Part shown: one piece after another, positions 17,292 through 28,100 of the stretch
Numbering within the stretch: the first letter of the stretch is position 1
Layout of the letters: every line of letters starts with the position of its first letter
Origin: Bdellovibrionales bacterium
GTDB taxonomy: Bacteria; Bdellovibrionota; UBA1018
Length of the DNA: 64,000 nt
Assembly (NCBI GenBank): GCA_018266355.1
Contig: JAFEAP010000004.1
Location: 1 to 64,000, forward strand
Direction: 5' to 3'
Notes under the pieces: model-generated
What the model was told of the DNA's origin: nothing
The model's input: the letters and a program-made list of their open reading frames with translations, nothing else
The model's database searches: none
Position numbers and translations under genes: made by a program

Positions 17292-20200
17292 TGAGTGATT
17301 TAGATTTAACAGGATTTAAACCTAAACCAATAGAACAAGAAGTTAAACCAATTACTATAAGTAACGGTAATGATAATTCTATTGATTTAACAGGATTTAA
17401 ACCTAAACAAACTAATGTAGAGAACATAGAAGGTGGTAAAACCTATCCTATTGATGTTAAGAAATATGATCCTTATTTAACTACTATTAGACCTGATAAA
17501 GGTTTAGATGTTCTTGATAGAGAAAGAGCAGATGCTCAACCGTGGACTGAACAAGGATTTAATTCTGTAAAACAAATAGTTGGAGATCAAATTATAGGTG
17601 GTACAGCTAAAGCTATTGGAGCTATCTTTGAATTACCACAAGCTATATATGATGAAACTCATAATAAAGATGCTGATTTTAGTAACTTTATGACTGATTT
17701 AGGAGATAATATATCTGAACACGTAAAAGAAGCTTCTCCTATTTATCAAAAATATCCTAATGAACATTTTACTGCTAAAAACTTAAAAGATTCAGGATGG
17801 TGGTTTTCTAATATTCCTTCTATGGTATCTGCTTTATCTATGCTTGTACCTGCTTTTGGATTAGAAGTAGGTGGAGAAATGGCATTGAGTAAATTAGGTA
17901 AATTAGTAGGAGCTACTGAAGAATTAAATGCTGCTAGATTAGCTAAAGCAGAAAAAACTATTAATGAATTAGGTGAATTAACTTCTTTAACAGGAGATCA
18001 AGAAGCTGCTTTAAACGCTGCTCAAAATACTCTTAAATTTAATAAAGTAGGTGAGCAAGCTAAATATTGGGCTAGATTAAGTAGTTCTGCTCTTGTAATG
18101 AGGCAGTCTGAGAATTTTATGGAAGCTTTGCAAACATATCAGCAAAGTAAAAAAGATATGCTTGAATCTTTATATAAAGAAGATGGAAAGTACGAAGAAC
18201 TACTTAATAGTGAATTAGGTCAAGAATTACAAAAAAGAGGTAGATTAGGTGATGATGTTGATTTAAATAAAGAGGCTATGGCTACCTATGCTGCTAGTCA
18301 AGCAGGATGGAAAACATATCAACTTAATGCTATAAATGTATTATTTGATATGGTTCAAATGGCACCTCTTATAAAAGGATTACCTATTCATACTAGAACT
18401 AATGGATTTTTTGGTATAGAAAAAGAAGTAGAGAATGAACTTATTAATCAAGGATTAAGACCTAGTTTAAGTACTGCTCAGAAAGCTTTAAGATTATTTG
18501 CTAAACCTTCTAATGCTATTTTAAGTTCAGCTAGTGAAGGTATAGAAGAAATGATTAATGGTAGTTCTCAAAATGAAGGTCAATATATTATTGATAGATA
18601 TTTAGGTAAACAAGATAAATCTACTTGGGTTGAAAGATATGGAAAATATCTTAAAGATGGTAATGTATTAGAACAAGGTTTTTGGGGATTATTAGGTGGT
18701 TTAGCTTTTGAAGAAGTTGGTCATCCTGCTTGGAGTAAAGCTACTGAATTAGCTACTGGTAATAAACAACCTAATATTGGAGAAATAAAACTTCAAGAAC
18801 TTATGAATAGGGCTGCTAATCAAGGAGCTTATATGCAAGCTATTGGAGAAATTAAATCTGATTTAGATGCTAAAAAAATAACTCCTAGTGAAGCTAAAGT
18901 TAGATACCATGAAGCTCAATCTAAATGGGATACTATTATAGGTTTAGCTGCTGCTAAAGCTGGTAATATAGATTTAGTTGAAGAACAATTAAATCATCCT
19001 GACTTTCAGAAACAAGTATATGGTTCTTATACCCCTGAACAACTTAAAGAAATTGGTATAGATAATGTATCAAGAGCTGTTGCTCAGAGTTTAGATAATA
19101 TCCGTAATACAGAGAGGTATTATAATGAAGCTCGCAATAATTTCTTTACTACTAATTTAGATGATAGAATTAAAGATTATCTCATAGATACATATACTAT
19201 GACTTCTATGGATAATGAAAGATTAGCTAGAAACAATACTAAATTAACTAATGATTTAGTTAATTTAGAAAAAGATGATTACTATCTTAATAATACTAAA
19301 GAAAATAATGTAGCTAATACTATTAGATTAAGAAGTTTAGAAACTGCTATAAATATAGCTGAATCTCAAATGGAAAAATCTAAGGCTACTTATGGTAGTA
19401 AAGATGAAAATATAAGATTCTTAGGTCAAAAGAAATTAAATACTTTAAAAGAAGAAAGAGATAGACTAGAAAAAGAATTAGGTGATAATAAAGCTAGTCT
19501 ATCAGGTCTTAATCCTAATATTATTTCTAATAGAGTAGCTCAAATATATAATGATTTACGTATTAATGCTAATAATGAAGGTAAAAAATCTTTAGATTCT
19601 CCTAGTCTACATAAAAACGTAGCTAAATCTATGGAAGAAGCTACTAAAGGTGCTAAGGATAAACAGTTTAATGAATATAAGAAAAATATTAATGATAAAA
19701 TCGTTAAGAATGAAATAGGTCTTAAAGATTTAGAAAATGAACTGAAATCTGAAGATGATGAAGATAGAAAGAAATTTCTTCAATCTAAAATAGATGAAAT
19801 TAATAATGCTACTGAAGTAGAGAGTCGTAGAAAAGCTCAAGAAGAAGAAAATAAGAAAAAATTAGCTGAGGAAAAAACTAAGAAAGCAGAAGAATTAGCT
19901 AATAAGAAAAATGAAAAGAATTATGTTCCTAATCCCCTCCTTGCTTCTATATTACAGGGAAATGATATAGAAGTATTAGAAGGTTATAGAGATTTATTTG
20001 ATCCTGAACACCCTTCTACTCATGAATCTTTACCTAAAAGTATAGGTGATGCTAAAGCTGTTCAAAAAAGAATAGATCAATTAAAAGGTAAGGAAACTAA
20101 AACTGAGAATAAACCTAAAGAAGTTACTACTAAAAAAACTACCAAAAAGAAAGATAAACCTAAAGAATCTGAAGTAATTCCTGAAGTTTATAATGGTATA

Positions 20201-21664
20201 GCTAGTACTTCTGCTAATTTATTTCTTACTCTTAGTCCTACTAACAAAGTTACAGTCGAATCAGGTAATGATTTAAAAGTTAAATCAGAATTTGATGAAT
20301 CTGTAAAATCTATAATGAAATTAAAAGAAGGTGATGAAGTATTTCTTGAAGTAGATAATGAGTTAAAATCTACTAATGAAAAATATAATTCTGAAGATTC
20401 TCAACCTATATTAGTCAAAGATTCTAATGGTAATAAGATAGGATATATTAATGATACTCAAACTTTAATTGGAATAATTAAAGATTTGAATAGAATTATG
20501 TCTTTACCATTAGAACAATTAGAAAAAGAAAAGAAAACTAAATTTGTTGAATGGAGAATCAAAGAACTTAAAGGTGAATTATCTCCTAGTGATAGAACTT
20601 TACAATCTTTTAAAGATACTATAGAACAAAATCTTTTTGCTACTAAGGCAATAAGAAAAAGTATGATTACATTTCCCGATAATAAGAAAACCCGAATAGA
20701 TTGGAAATCTGCTGGTAGTCTTATTCATTCTAAAGAACTACGTAATCCTAGAGAAGTATTAGATAAAAATACTAATTATTTTATGGTCGCAGAAGGTAAT
20801 ACTCAAGTACTTACTAATGTTAAGAATGAAAATGAAGTATTTAGTAGAAATACTACAGGAATATTTACTAACTTAGATGCTGCTTATACTGAAGGTTTAT
20901 TATATAATTTAGTACCTGTAGCCAATTCTGTAAAAGGTGATATATCTACATATATTCCTAGTCCTATTACAGTTAGACAAGTATCTAAAGAAATAGCTGA
21001 TGATATTACTGATAATATATTAGATGCTATTAAATTAATGCAAGATGGTACTACTATAGAATCAGAAGATATTAGAAATCTTAAAGATACTTTATCTAAA
21101 TATGTAGTAGTAAGAGAAACAGATGAAAATGGCAAAGGATTAAGAATCTATGTAGATGAAGCTAAAGGCGGTAGAATAGAATTTGATACTAATGAAGGTA
21201 AAGTAATAGTAAATGCTAGAGGTGTAAAACATGATGAAGAAGGAAATATAATTCCTACTGATACTCATAACATGACTATTACTACTGAACAAGGTACATC
21301 TATAATAGGTGGTAAAGATAAAGATTTCTTTAAAAAATTATCTTCTCAAATTCAAACTCTTAGAAGGAATATAAATACTAGAACATTAGGTGAAAATAAA
21401 CCTTTTGGTAGTTATGCTAGTTATGAAAAGTTCTTGGATGATACTAATGCTTGGGGAACAGATTTAGGAATATTATATTCTAGTGAAGGTAATAAATTAG
21501 GATATGTTACTAATGATAATAATGGTGCTGCTTTAACTATATCTATTAGTACTAATTTAGAAAAAGATAATCCTAATATCCAAAAACAAGAATCTATTCC
21601 TATTCAAGAAGTAGAAGATAAAATGAAAGAATGTTTAGGTGGTTCAATAGAAGATATATTATAA
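17291..21664 (+). CDS. Giant capsid-cargo/ejection protein, 1457 aa
   Basis: The N-terminus holds a duplicated peptide, DLTGFKPK, at about residues 5-12 and 32-39, encoded by a 25-bp exact direct repeat (17303-17327 and 17384-17408). A hydrophobic segment lies near 172-195 (NIPSMVSALSMLVPAF). Long charged coiled-coil stretches follow (about 650-720 and 840-950). The C-terminal 350 residues look globular. Size, charge and place just upstream of the RNA polymerase fit the cargo proteins packaged in crAss capsids. A terminator follows at 21669. No enzymatic motif was seen. Confidence 0.6.
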   Translation: MSDLDLTGFKPKPIEQEVKPITISNGNDNSIDLTGFKPKQTNVENIEGGKTYPIDVKKYDPYLTTIRPDKGLDVLDRERADAQPWTEQGFNSVKQIVGDQIIGGTAKAIGAIFELPQAIYDETHNKDADFSNFMTDLGDNISEHVKEASPIYQKYPNEHFTAKNLKDSGWWFSNIPSMVSALSMLVPAFGLEVGGEMALSKLGKLVGATEELNAARLAKAEKTINELGELTSLTGDQEAALNAAQNTLKFNKVGEQAKYWARLSSSALVMRQSENFMEALQTYQQSKKDMLESLYKEDGKYEELLNSELGQELQKRGRLGDDVDLNKEAMATYAASQAGWKTYQLNAINVLFDMVQMAPLIKGLPIHTRTNGFFGIEKEVENELINQGLRPSLSTAQKALRLFAKPSNAILSSASEGIEEMINGSSQNEGQYIIDRYLGKQDKSTWVERYGKYLKDGNVLEQGFWGLLGGLAFEEVGHPAWSKATELATGNKQPNIGEIKLQELMNRAANQGAYMQAIGEIKSDLDAKKITPSEAKVRYHEAQSKWDTIIGLAAAKAGNIDLVEEQLNHPDFQKQVYGSYTPEQLKEIGIDNVSRAVAQSLDNIRNTERYYNEARNNFFTTNLDDRIKDYLIDTYTMTSMDNERLARNNTKLTNDLVNLEKDDYYLNNTKENNVANTIRLRSLETAINIAESQMEKSKATYGSKDENIRFLGQKKLNTLKEERDRLEKELGDNKASLSGLNPNIISNRVAQIYNDLRINANNEGKKSLDSPSLHKNVAKSMEEATKGAKDKQFNEYKKNINDKIVKNEIGLKDLENELKSEDDEDRKKFLQSKIDEINNATEVESRRKAQEEENKKKLAEEKTKKAEELANKKNEKNYVPNPLLASILQGNDIEVLEGYRDLFDPEHPSTHESLPKSIGDAKAVQKRIDQLKGKETKTENKPKEVTTKKTTKKKDKPKESEVIPEVYNGIASTSANLFLTLSPTNKVTVESGNDLKVKSEFDESVKSIMKLKEGDEVFLEVDNELKSTNEKYNSEDSQPILVKDSNGNKIGYINDTQTLIGIIKDLNRIMSLPLEQLEKEKKTKFVEWRIKELKGELSPSDRTLQSFKDTIEQNLFATKAIRKSMITFPDNKKTRIDWKSAGSLIHSKELRNPREVLDKNTNYFMVAEGNTQVLTNVKNENEVFSRNTTGIFTNLDAAYTEGLLYNLVPVANSVKGDISTYIPSPITVRQVSKEIADDITDNILDAIKLMQDGTTIESEDIRNLKDTLSKYVVVRETDENGKGLRIYVDEAKGGRIEFDTNEGKVIVNARGVKHDEEGNIIPTDTHNMTITTEQGTSIIGGKDKDFFKKLSSQIQTLRRNINTRTLGENKPFGSYASYEKFLDDTNAWGTDLGILYSSEGNKLGYVTNDNNGAALTISISTNLEKDNPNIQKQESIPIQEVEDKMKECLGGSIEDIL
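17303..17408 (+). repeat. 25-bp direct repeat at start of cargo gene
   Basis: Two exact 25-bp copies at 17303-17327 and 17384-17408 are in the same frame, 81 bp apart, and encode DLTGFKPK twice with flanking residues. The copies look like a recent duplication or a selected tandem peptide motif. Confidence 0.85.
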
Positions 21665-21668
21665 ATAG

Positions 21669-21700
21669 AAAAAGGTACTAATAAAGTACCTTTTTCTTTT
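21669..21700 (+). terminator. Rho-independent terminator after cargo operon
   Basis: An 11-bp perfect stem (left arm 21669-21679, right arm 21685-21695) closes a five-base loop, and the right arm runs into a T-rich tract to 21700. It begins five bases after the stop of the 1457-aa gene, so it should end the structural operon and separate it from the SET and RNA polymerase genes. Confidence 0.8.
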
Positions 21701-21803
21701 GATTTCCAATCCGAATCAAGACTTATCATCCGCAGGAATATAAATATACTCATATTCAATATCTTATCCAAATTTTTTATTATCTTTATTTCAAATTATT
21801 TGT
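21701..21803 (+). promoter_or_regulatory. Promoter region for the SET/RNA polymerase unit (position inferred)
   Basis: This 103-base non-coding AT-rich stretch lies between a strong terminator and the SET gene, so a promoter should be here. The best host-like element is TATCTTTA near 21781-21788, one base off the Bacteroidota -7 consensus TAnnTTTG. I see no convincing -33 element. A phage-specific promoter is also possible. Confidence 0.3.
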
Positions 21804-22193
21804 ATGAATTTAGTAAAAACCTATATTGATAAAAGTAATATAGAAGGTATTGGATTATTTGCAGGTGAATTTATACCTAAAGGAACTATTATTTGGGAAT
21901 TTACTAAAGGCTTAGACATTTTATTAACTGAAGAAGAATATAATAATCTAAATATAAATAATATACAAAAAAAGTATATAGATAGATATATTTTTGGTAA
22001 AGATAAACTGTATATTATTTGTATAGATGATGCCAAATATTGTAATCATTCTTATAATCCTAATACTTTTGGATATGATAAACAAATTGCTAATAAAAAT
22101 ATTTATACTGGTGAAGAAATAACTTGTAATTATTTTGAAATAAATAATGATTGGTCTGAAGAAGAATTTAAAATTTTAACTTCTAATAAATAA
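21804..22193 (+). CDS. SET-domain protein (putative lysine methyltransferase), 129 aa
   Basis: The whole protein matches a minimal SET domain. GIGLFA at residues 15-20 corresponds to the GxG S-adenosylmethionine motif, IPKGTIIWEF at 24-33 follows it, NHSYNPN at 81-87 matches the NHS/cofactor-pocket motif, and GEEITCNYF at 103-111 supplies the catalytic Tyr motif. Small free-standing SET proteins of this layout (SxIxGxGLFA to GEExTxxY) occur in bacteria; they transfer methyl groups to protein lysines. It begins right after a terminator and ends three bases before the RNA polymerase gene, so the two are probably co-transcribed. The substrate is unknown. A virion or host protein, or the polymerase itself, are open options. 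Confidence 0.75.
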   Translation: MNLVKTYIDKSNIEGIGLFAGEFIPKGTIIWEFTKGLDILLTEEEYNNLNINNIQKKYIDRYIFGKDKLYIICIDDAKYCNHSYNPNTFGYDKQIANKNIYTGEEITCNYFEINNDWSEEEFKILTSNK

Positions 22194-22196
22194 TTT

Positions 22197-25100
22197 ATGG
22201 TTCAAGGATGCCCTAATCTTAGTCTTAAATCTAATAGAGAACTTATTAATAAAATAGGTATTAAAGAGTTCTTTAGATTTTGGATGGATAATGAAAATTT
22301 TAGACAGAATAATCTAAAGGAAAGAGAATCTATTGAATCTAATCAAGATTTAACTCCTGAACAAAGAGAAGAATTACTTGCTGAAACTATGACAGATCAG
22401 CAGATGGAAGAATATATTACTAACGAAGCTAATAATATAGAATCTTCATCTTACTATAAGAATTATATTAATAATCAAACTGCTAATATCAGTTTAGCTA
22501 CTTTCGTTTCTTCTAATACAGGGAATTTACCAGTTACTCAAGAACATGAAGAAAAGTTAGCTAAAGATTGGTATAATAATCTTACTACTAAAGAACAGGT
22601 ATTTGAGAATAATACCATTATCGGTAGGAAAGAAGATTATGAAGTTATATCTACTCTTGCTGCATTATTAGTAAGTTATCAATCTAATCTTGAAGATAAA
22701 GGTGTAGATTTAACTAAATCTATGCTTAATGATAATAGCCCAAAATCTTATCTTACTCAGGTTCTTAATAATAAGAAAGAGCAAGCTGATGAAGAAAGTA
22801 AGAAAAGATTTGATAAAGTATTATCTAACATAGATAAATTCTATGATAAAACTAAAGAATTTGTAAATAAAACTTATGGTCTTACTATAGACGATGATAT
22901 ATCTAAAGCTGAAAATTCACAATTAAGTAAGGCTTGGGATGATAAGAAAGTATTTACTTTTAGTCAAAAAGATAATGTAAATTTTCAAATAAAAAGACTT
23001 ATACTTACTAGTCCTGAATTACAGGATTTAACTTATTCTATTAAAGAAAATTCTGATGGTAGTATAAGTAAAGTTTATACTAATACTAATCGTGCTACTT
23101 ATCTTGGTCTTACTAAATTTTTAGATTTCGGTAAGATATTCCCCTATATGCAGAGAAATCTAGCAGGTAGTACTAATCCTCAAGATATGCTTAGTAGACT
23201 TGAAGTAATGAGTAATATTGATCCTAGTATAGTAAATATACTAGAGAAAGTAAAAGCTAGTGAAACTTTACAAGCTGGATTATTTACTACATTTAAATTT
23301 CAATCTCCTCTTGTTAATACATTTCTTGTAAATGATAGTAAAGATGAATTAGAAATTAAACAACAATATGATAATAGAAAATCAAGAGCTAATTTTGTAA
23401 TAGCTGATGATTGGACTACTAATATTATATCAAGATTAAAAGAAGGTAAATATCCTGATTCTATTAAATTAGAAATTAAAAAAGTTCAAACTGAACTTAC
23501 TTCAGCTAAGGATGAGGATAAAATATCTAAAGCTTCTGAATTAGCTAATTTATTAGGTATAACTTTAATTAAATCTCAATTACAAAAGATTGTAGATAAT
23601 GTAGATTTTAAAAGGTATTTTACTAATCCTTTTATAAGTTTAATACAAAAACCTTTAGATCATATAGTTAAGTTTGCCTTAGATGATAAGATATTACATA
23701 CTAATGGTAAATATACTAATGTAAGCAATTACTTAAATCAATTAGCATTACCTGTTTCAACTGTTAATTATGACTTATCAGAGAATAGTTATTTGGATGT
23801 TAATGGTAATGTTGTATATAGTTTTATACAGTCCAACTTTTTATCCGATTTCTTTGCCAATATTAGAGCAGCTTCTGATAGCTTTGGTGAAACTGATATT
23901 GCAAGTAAAGAAAATAAAACGGCTCTTTTAAATCTTCTTAAATCTTATCGTCTTGAACCAGCTATGAAATATTCTAACTGGTTTGGTGATAATGGTTTAT
24001 TAATTGATGAAGATGGAGAATGGAAACTTAATAATAGTTTCTTACGTAATTTTGATTATTCTTACTTAGGTGGACTTAAAAATACTGTAACTACTAATGG
24101 TGTACAGTATGATAATATGTCTAATAGTGATTGGCATTTAACCAATTTACTACAGTATATTAATGGTGATAAAAAGAAACATGAATGGGTATGGATTCCC
24201 ACTCCTGTACCATCTGATAGTGGAAATATACAATATATAAGAGTTCCTAGAATTAGTATAGGTAATTCAGGCAAATATAATGAAGATATAGCTAAAATTA
24301 AAGATGCTATATTTAATACAGTTAAACAAGAAATTAGTAGAATAGAAGAAGCTAGTAAATTAATTTTTGATAAAGATAGATTAGGTAATTTAACTGTTAA
24401 AAAAGATTTAGATTTAACTAAATTACAAAAGAATTATCATTATAAGAAATTAGATAAAGAAGGTAAACCTATTCTATTAGAAAATGGTATACCTACTGGT
24501 AATGTTTTTTCTTTTCAAAATATGTCTATAAAAGAAGATACTATTATAGAAGGAAAGAAAAAGAATATAATAGTTACTTTAAATGATAGAAAAGTAGGAA
24601 TAAACGGTCAATATAATTTTAATGAATCTATATATAGAGGATTACATCTTGATTCTGAATTTAATATTTTAGTAGGAGAATTTATTGAAGATTTTATTAA
24701 ACAACAAGTTGATAATAATATATCTAAAATAGAAGAACATAGAGATAAATTAAAGCAATTATCTGAATATAAATATTATTCAGATGTTTATAATGAAAAT
24801 AGTTTAAAAGATAAAACAGAAGAGGAGAAAGAATGGATAGTAAATGGTAGATTTAAAAACTTTGTTACTGAATTTGTTATGAATCAATATATTCATAATG
24901 TAGAACAATTCAATTTCTTCTATGGTTCTATTGCTGAATATAAAAATGCTCTTGATACTAATAAACGTGCTAAAGAAATTATATCTCCTTCTATAAGAGG
25001 TTATTTTAAAGATAATACTTATCAAGCTGCTGTAATATCTGATATTATTTTACCATCTAAAGATTTACAAAAAATTAAAGATGGAGTTAGACAATCTCTT

Positions 25101-28100
25101 GAAACTACTTCTAATTTTAATAAAGAACAATTAGATACTCAGGTTGAAAAGATTACTAATGGATATGCTAAAACTAATATTGGTGATGCTCAAGGTTATA
25201 TGACTTTAAAACGCGCTAAAGATGTTTTAGTGGCTTATGGTAAATGGAATAAAGTCTATCAAAATCTATTTGATAAAATAAATAATGGTCAGGATTTAAC
25301 TTCTAGTGAATTAGAAAAAACATTAGAAATTTTTAAACCTTTCTATTATGGTAGAGCTTTTGATAGTTTTTCAGGCAGAATGATGAGTACTCAAGTTAAG
25401 GATGCTGTTATTCCTTTAGTACCTCAACTAGTTAGAGGTACAGAACTTGAGAAACTTATGAATCATATGAATGATAATAAGATAGATGAAGTATATTTTG
25501 AAAGTGCTGTAAAAGTTGGTACTACATATATAGCTCCTATCGCTAATTCAGATGGTACATTAAAAAGTAATTTTGGTGAATTAATTAAGGCTAAACCTTA
25601 TTTTAATTCCAGTTATGGTATTCAACAAGAAACTCCTAGCCATATTGTAGATTATCAAAATAAACTTGCTACTCAGATTCAAAAGATTATAATAGCTAAT
25701 CTTGATAGTACTGGTAAAACTTATCATCTAGGGTCTGATATATTAACGGGAAATGAATTAGTAGACCATTATTTTAAAATAATGGATGCTAATTTAAGCC
25801 ACAATTATCAAGAACTAGCTAAAGAACTTAATGTAAATGAACAGGGATTTATAGATAATCCTGAATCATTAAGAAGTATATTAACTAATGAAATTAATCG
25901 TAGAGGTTTATCAAATAATTTTTTAGATGCTATTAAACCTGTAAGTGAATATGATAATAGTTTTAAGCTTCCTTTATTTGTATCTAATATGGCAGATAAA
26001 TATGAGAGTATTGCTCTTAGTTTATTTGACAATAATATTATAAATCAAAAACAACCTGGTGGTATAGGAGTATTATTTAGTACTGCTATGCTTAATAAAA
26101 CTACTGATACTAATGTAGAAGGTATTCAATGGTTAGATAAGAAAAATTCTGATCAAACTTTAAGAATGTCAGTTAGTGAAGATGATAAAGTAACTAAAGT
26201 TGAATGTTTATTACCAGCTTGGAGTAAATCTTTATTTAATAAACAAGGAAATCGAATTAATATAAATGAACTAGATGAATCTATAAGAACTATGATAGGT
26301 TTTCGTATTCCTACTGAAACTAAACATAGTATAAATGTACTAGAAGTAGTAGGATTCTTACCTAGTTCTATTGGTAGTACTATTGTATTACCTCAAGAAG
26401 TAGTAACTCAATCAGGTGCTGACTTTGATATTGATAAAATATTCTTTTTACGTAAGAATTTAGAAATAGTTAATAGTAAAGTACAATCTGTTAAATATTT
26501 AGATGATTCTAATAGTACAATAGAAGATAGAGCTAAAGCTTTAGGTATAGAAAAAAGAGTTAAAAATTATGAATCAGAAAAGTTCTTTGATTATGTAAAA
26601 AAAGCTCTTAATAAATGGGAAGATAAAGATGGTTCTAAACTATCTAAATCTGATAAGAATTTAATATTATCTAAATATATAGGTACTTCTTATGACCAAA
26701 TTAATGGTAGAGATATTGAACTTATTAACGGAGCTAGATATAATAAAGCGAAGGATGATAATGATTATACTCTTTCTGATGTGGTTGGTACTGATGATAC
26801 GTTTCATATAGCTGTACTTAAAAATATTATATCTGATTATAATAAACAATATGATATAGAATCTAAAGTAAATGAGATTAAAGATTTATCTATTGAAAAT
26901 CAAAATACTCAAGAAGCTAGACAGAATAGAATATTAGATATATATGAAAGTATATTATCTAATCCTCGTCACTATGCAGAATTAATGACTCCTTCTGAAT
27001 TTGCTGATATGACAGCTGATAGAGATCATCAAGCTGATTTAATGGGTAAAGCAGGAGCTATTAATCCTATGACTTATGAAGGTCAAGAAGAGTTTAGAGA
27101 AAGAAATGTAAGTGGTAGAGCTTTAAAAGGTTTAGCTGTTAATGCTAAAGGATTTTCTACTATTGCTCAGATTGCTAAGATTGAACTTAGAGATGATTTA
27201 GCTTTTGAAATTAGATATAAAAAACCTGAAGCTGAAGCTCTATCTAAGTTAAAAGAAAAATATGGTGAAGATTTAAGTGAGTTAGATGATTCTATTATAA
27301 TTAAACATAGAAAATTAGGATTTAGTCCTGATGGTAGTTTCACTAACTTTAGTGGTGAACTTATTACAGATCAACATTCTAAAGTTGTAGCTAATGTCCT
27401 TGATATAGTTAAAGACCCTGTACCATATAATATTAATACATATACTTTCTATGTACATTCAGCTATGCTTATGACTGGTGTACCTATGAGATATGCTAAT
27501 ATGTATATAGCTCAACCAGTATTAATGGATTTAGCTCAAAATAGATTTAAATCTCAAGGTGTATTTAATAATGATAGTGGTAGTGAATTTAGTAAAACTA
27601 AACGTCAGTATTTAACTAATCTATATAAAATTTTATCAGGTTCAGGTAGGATATCTATTGAAAAGAAGTTTGAAAAAGCTATAGCTAAAGGAAATCTAAT
27701 TAATCCACAACGTAAGGATATAGAAGATTTATTTGGATATAACCCCGATCAAACTTATATTCCTAATTTAGCTAGATTAGAATCTATGATTAAATTAGGT
27801 TCCCAAGTTAAAAAGTATAGACCTGAACAAATAGCTAAAGCTAAAGAAGGTACAATAGATAATGCTATTAGCTTTTATCATAATCAACTTCAGTTACTGG
27901 AGACTTATAATAGAAAATATAAGAAAACAGGTGAAGCCTTAAAAGATGGTATTAGTGTTTTAAATACTGACAAATTAGGTGTTGGCCCAAGTCTCGAAAC
28001 CGTTCTCGATTTAAAGGAAAGGATGATAAAATTTATTACCTATCCTTATGATATAGAAAAGACTGAAGATAATGATAAGTATCTTGGTTCGAGATTATTG

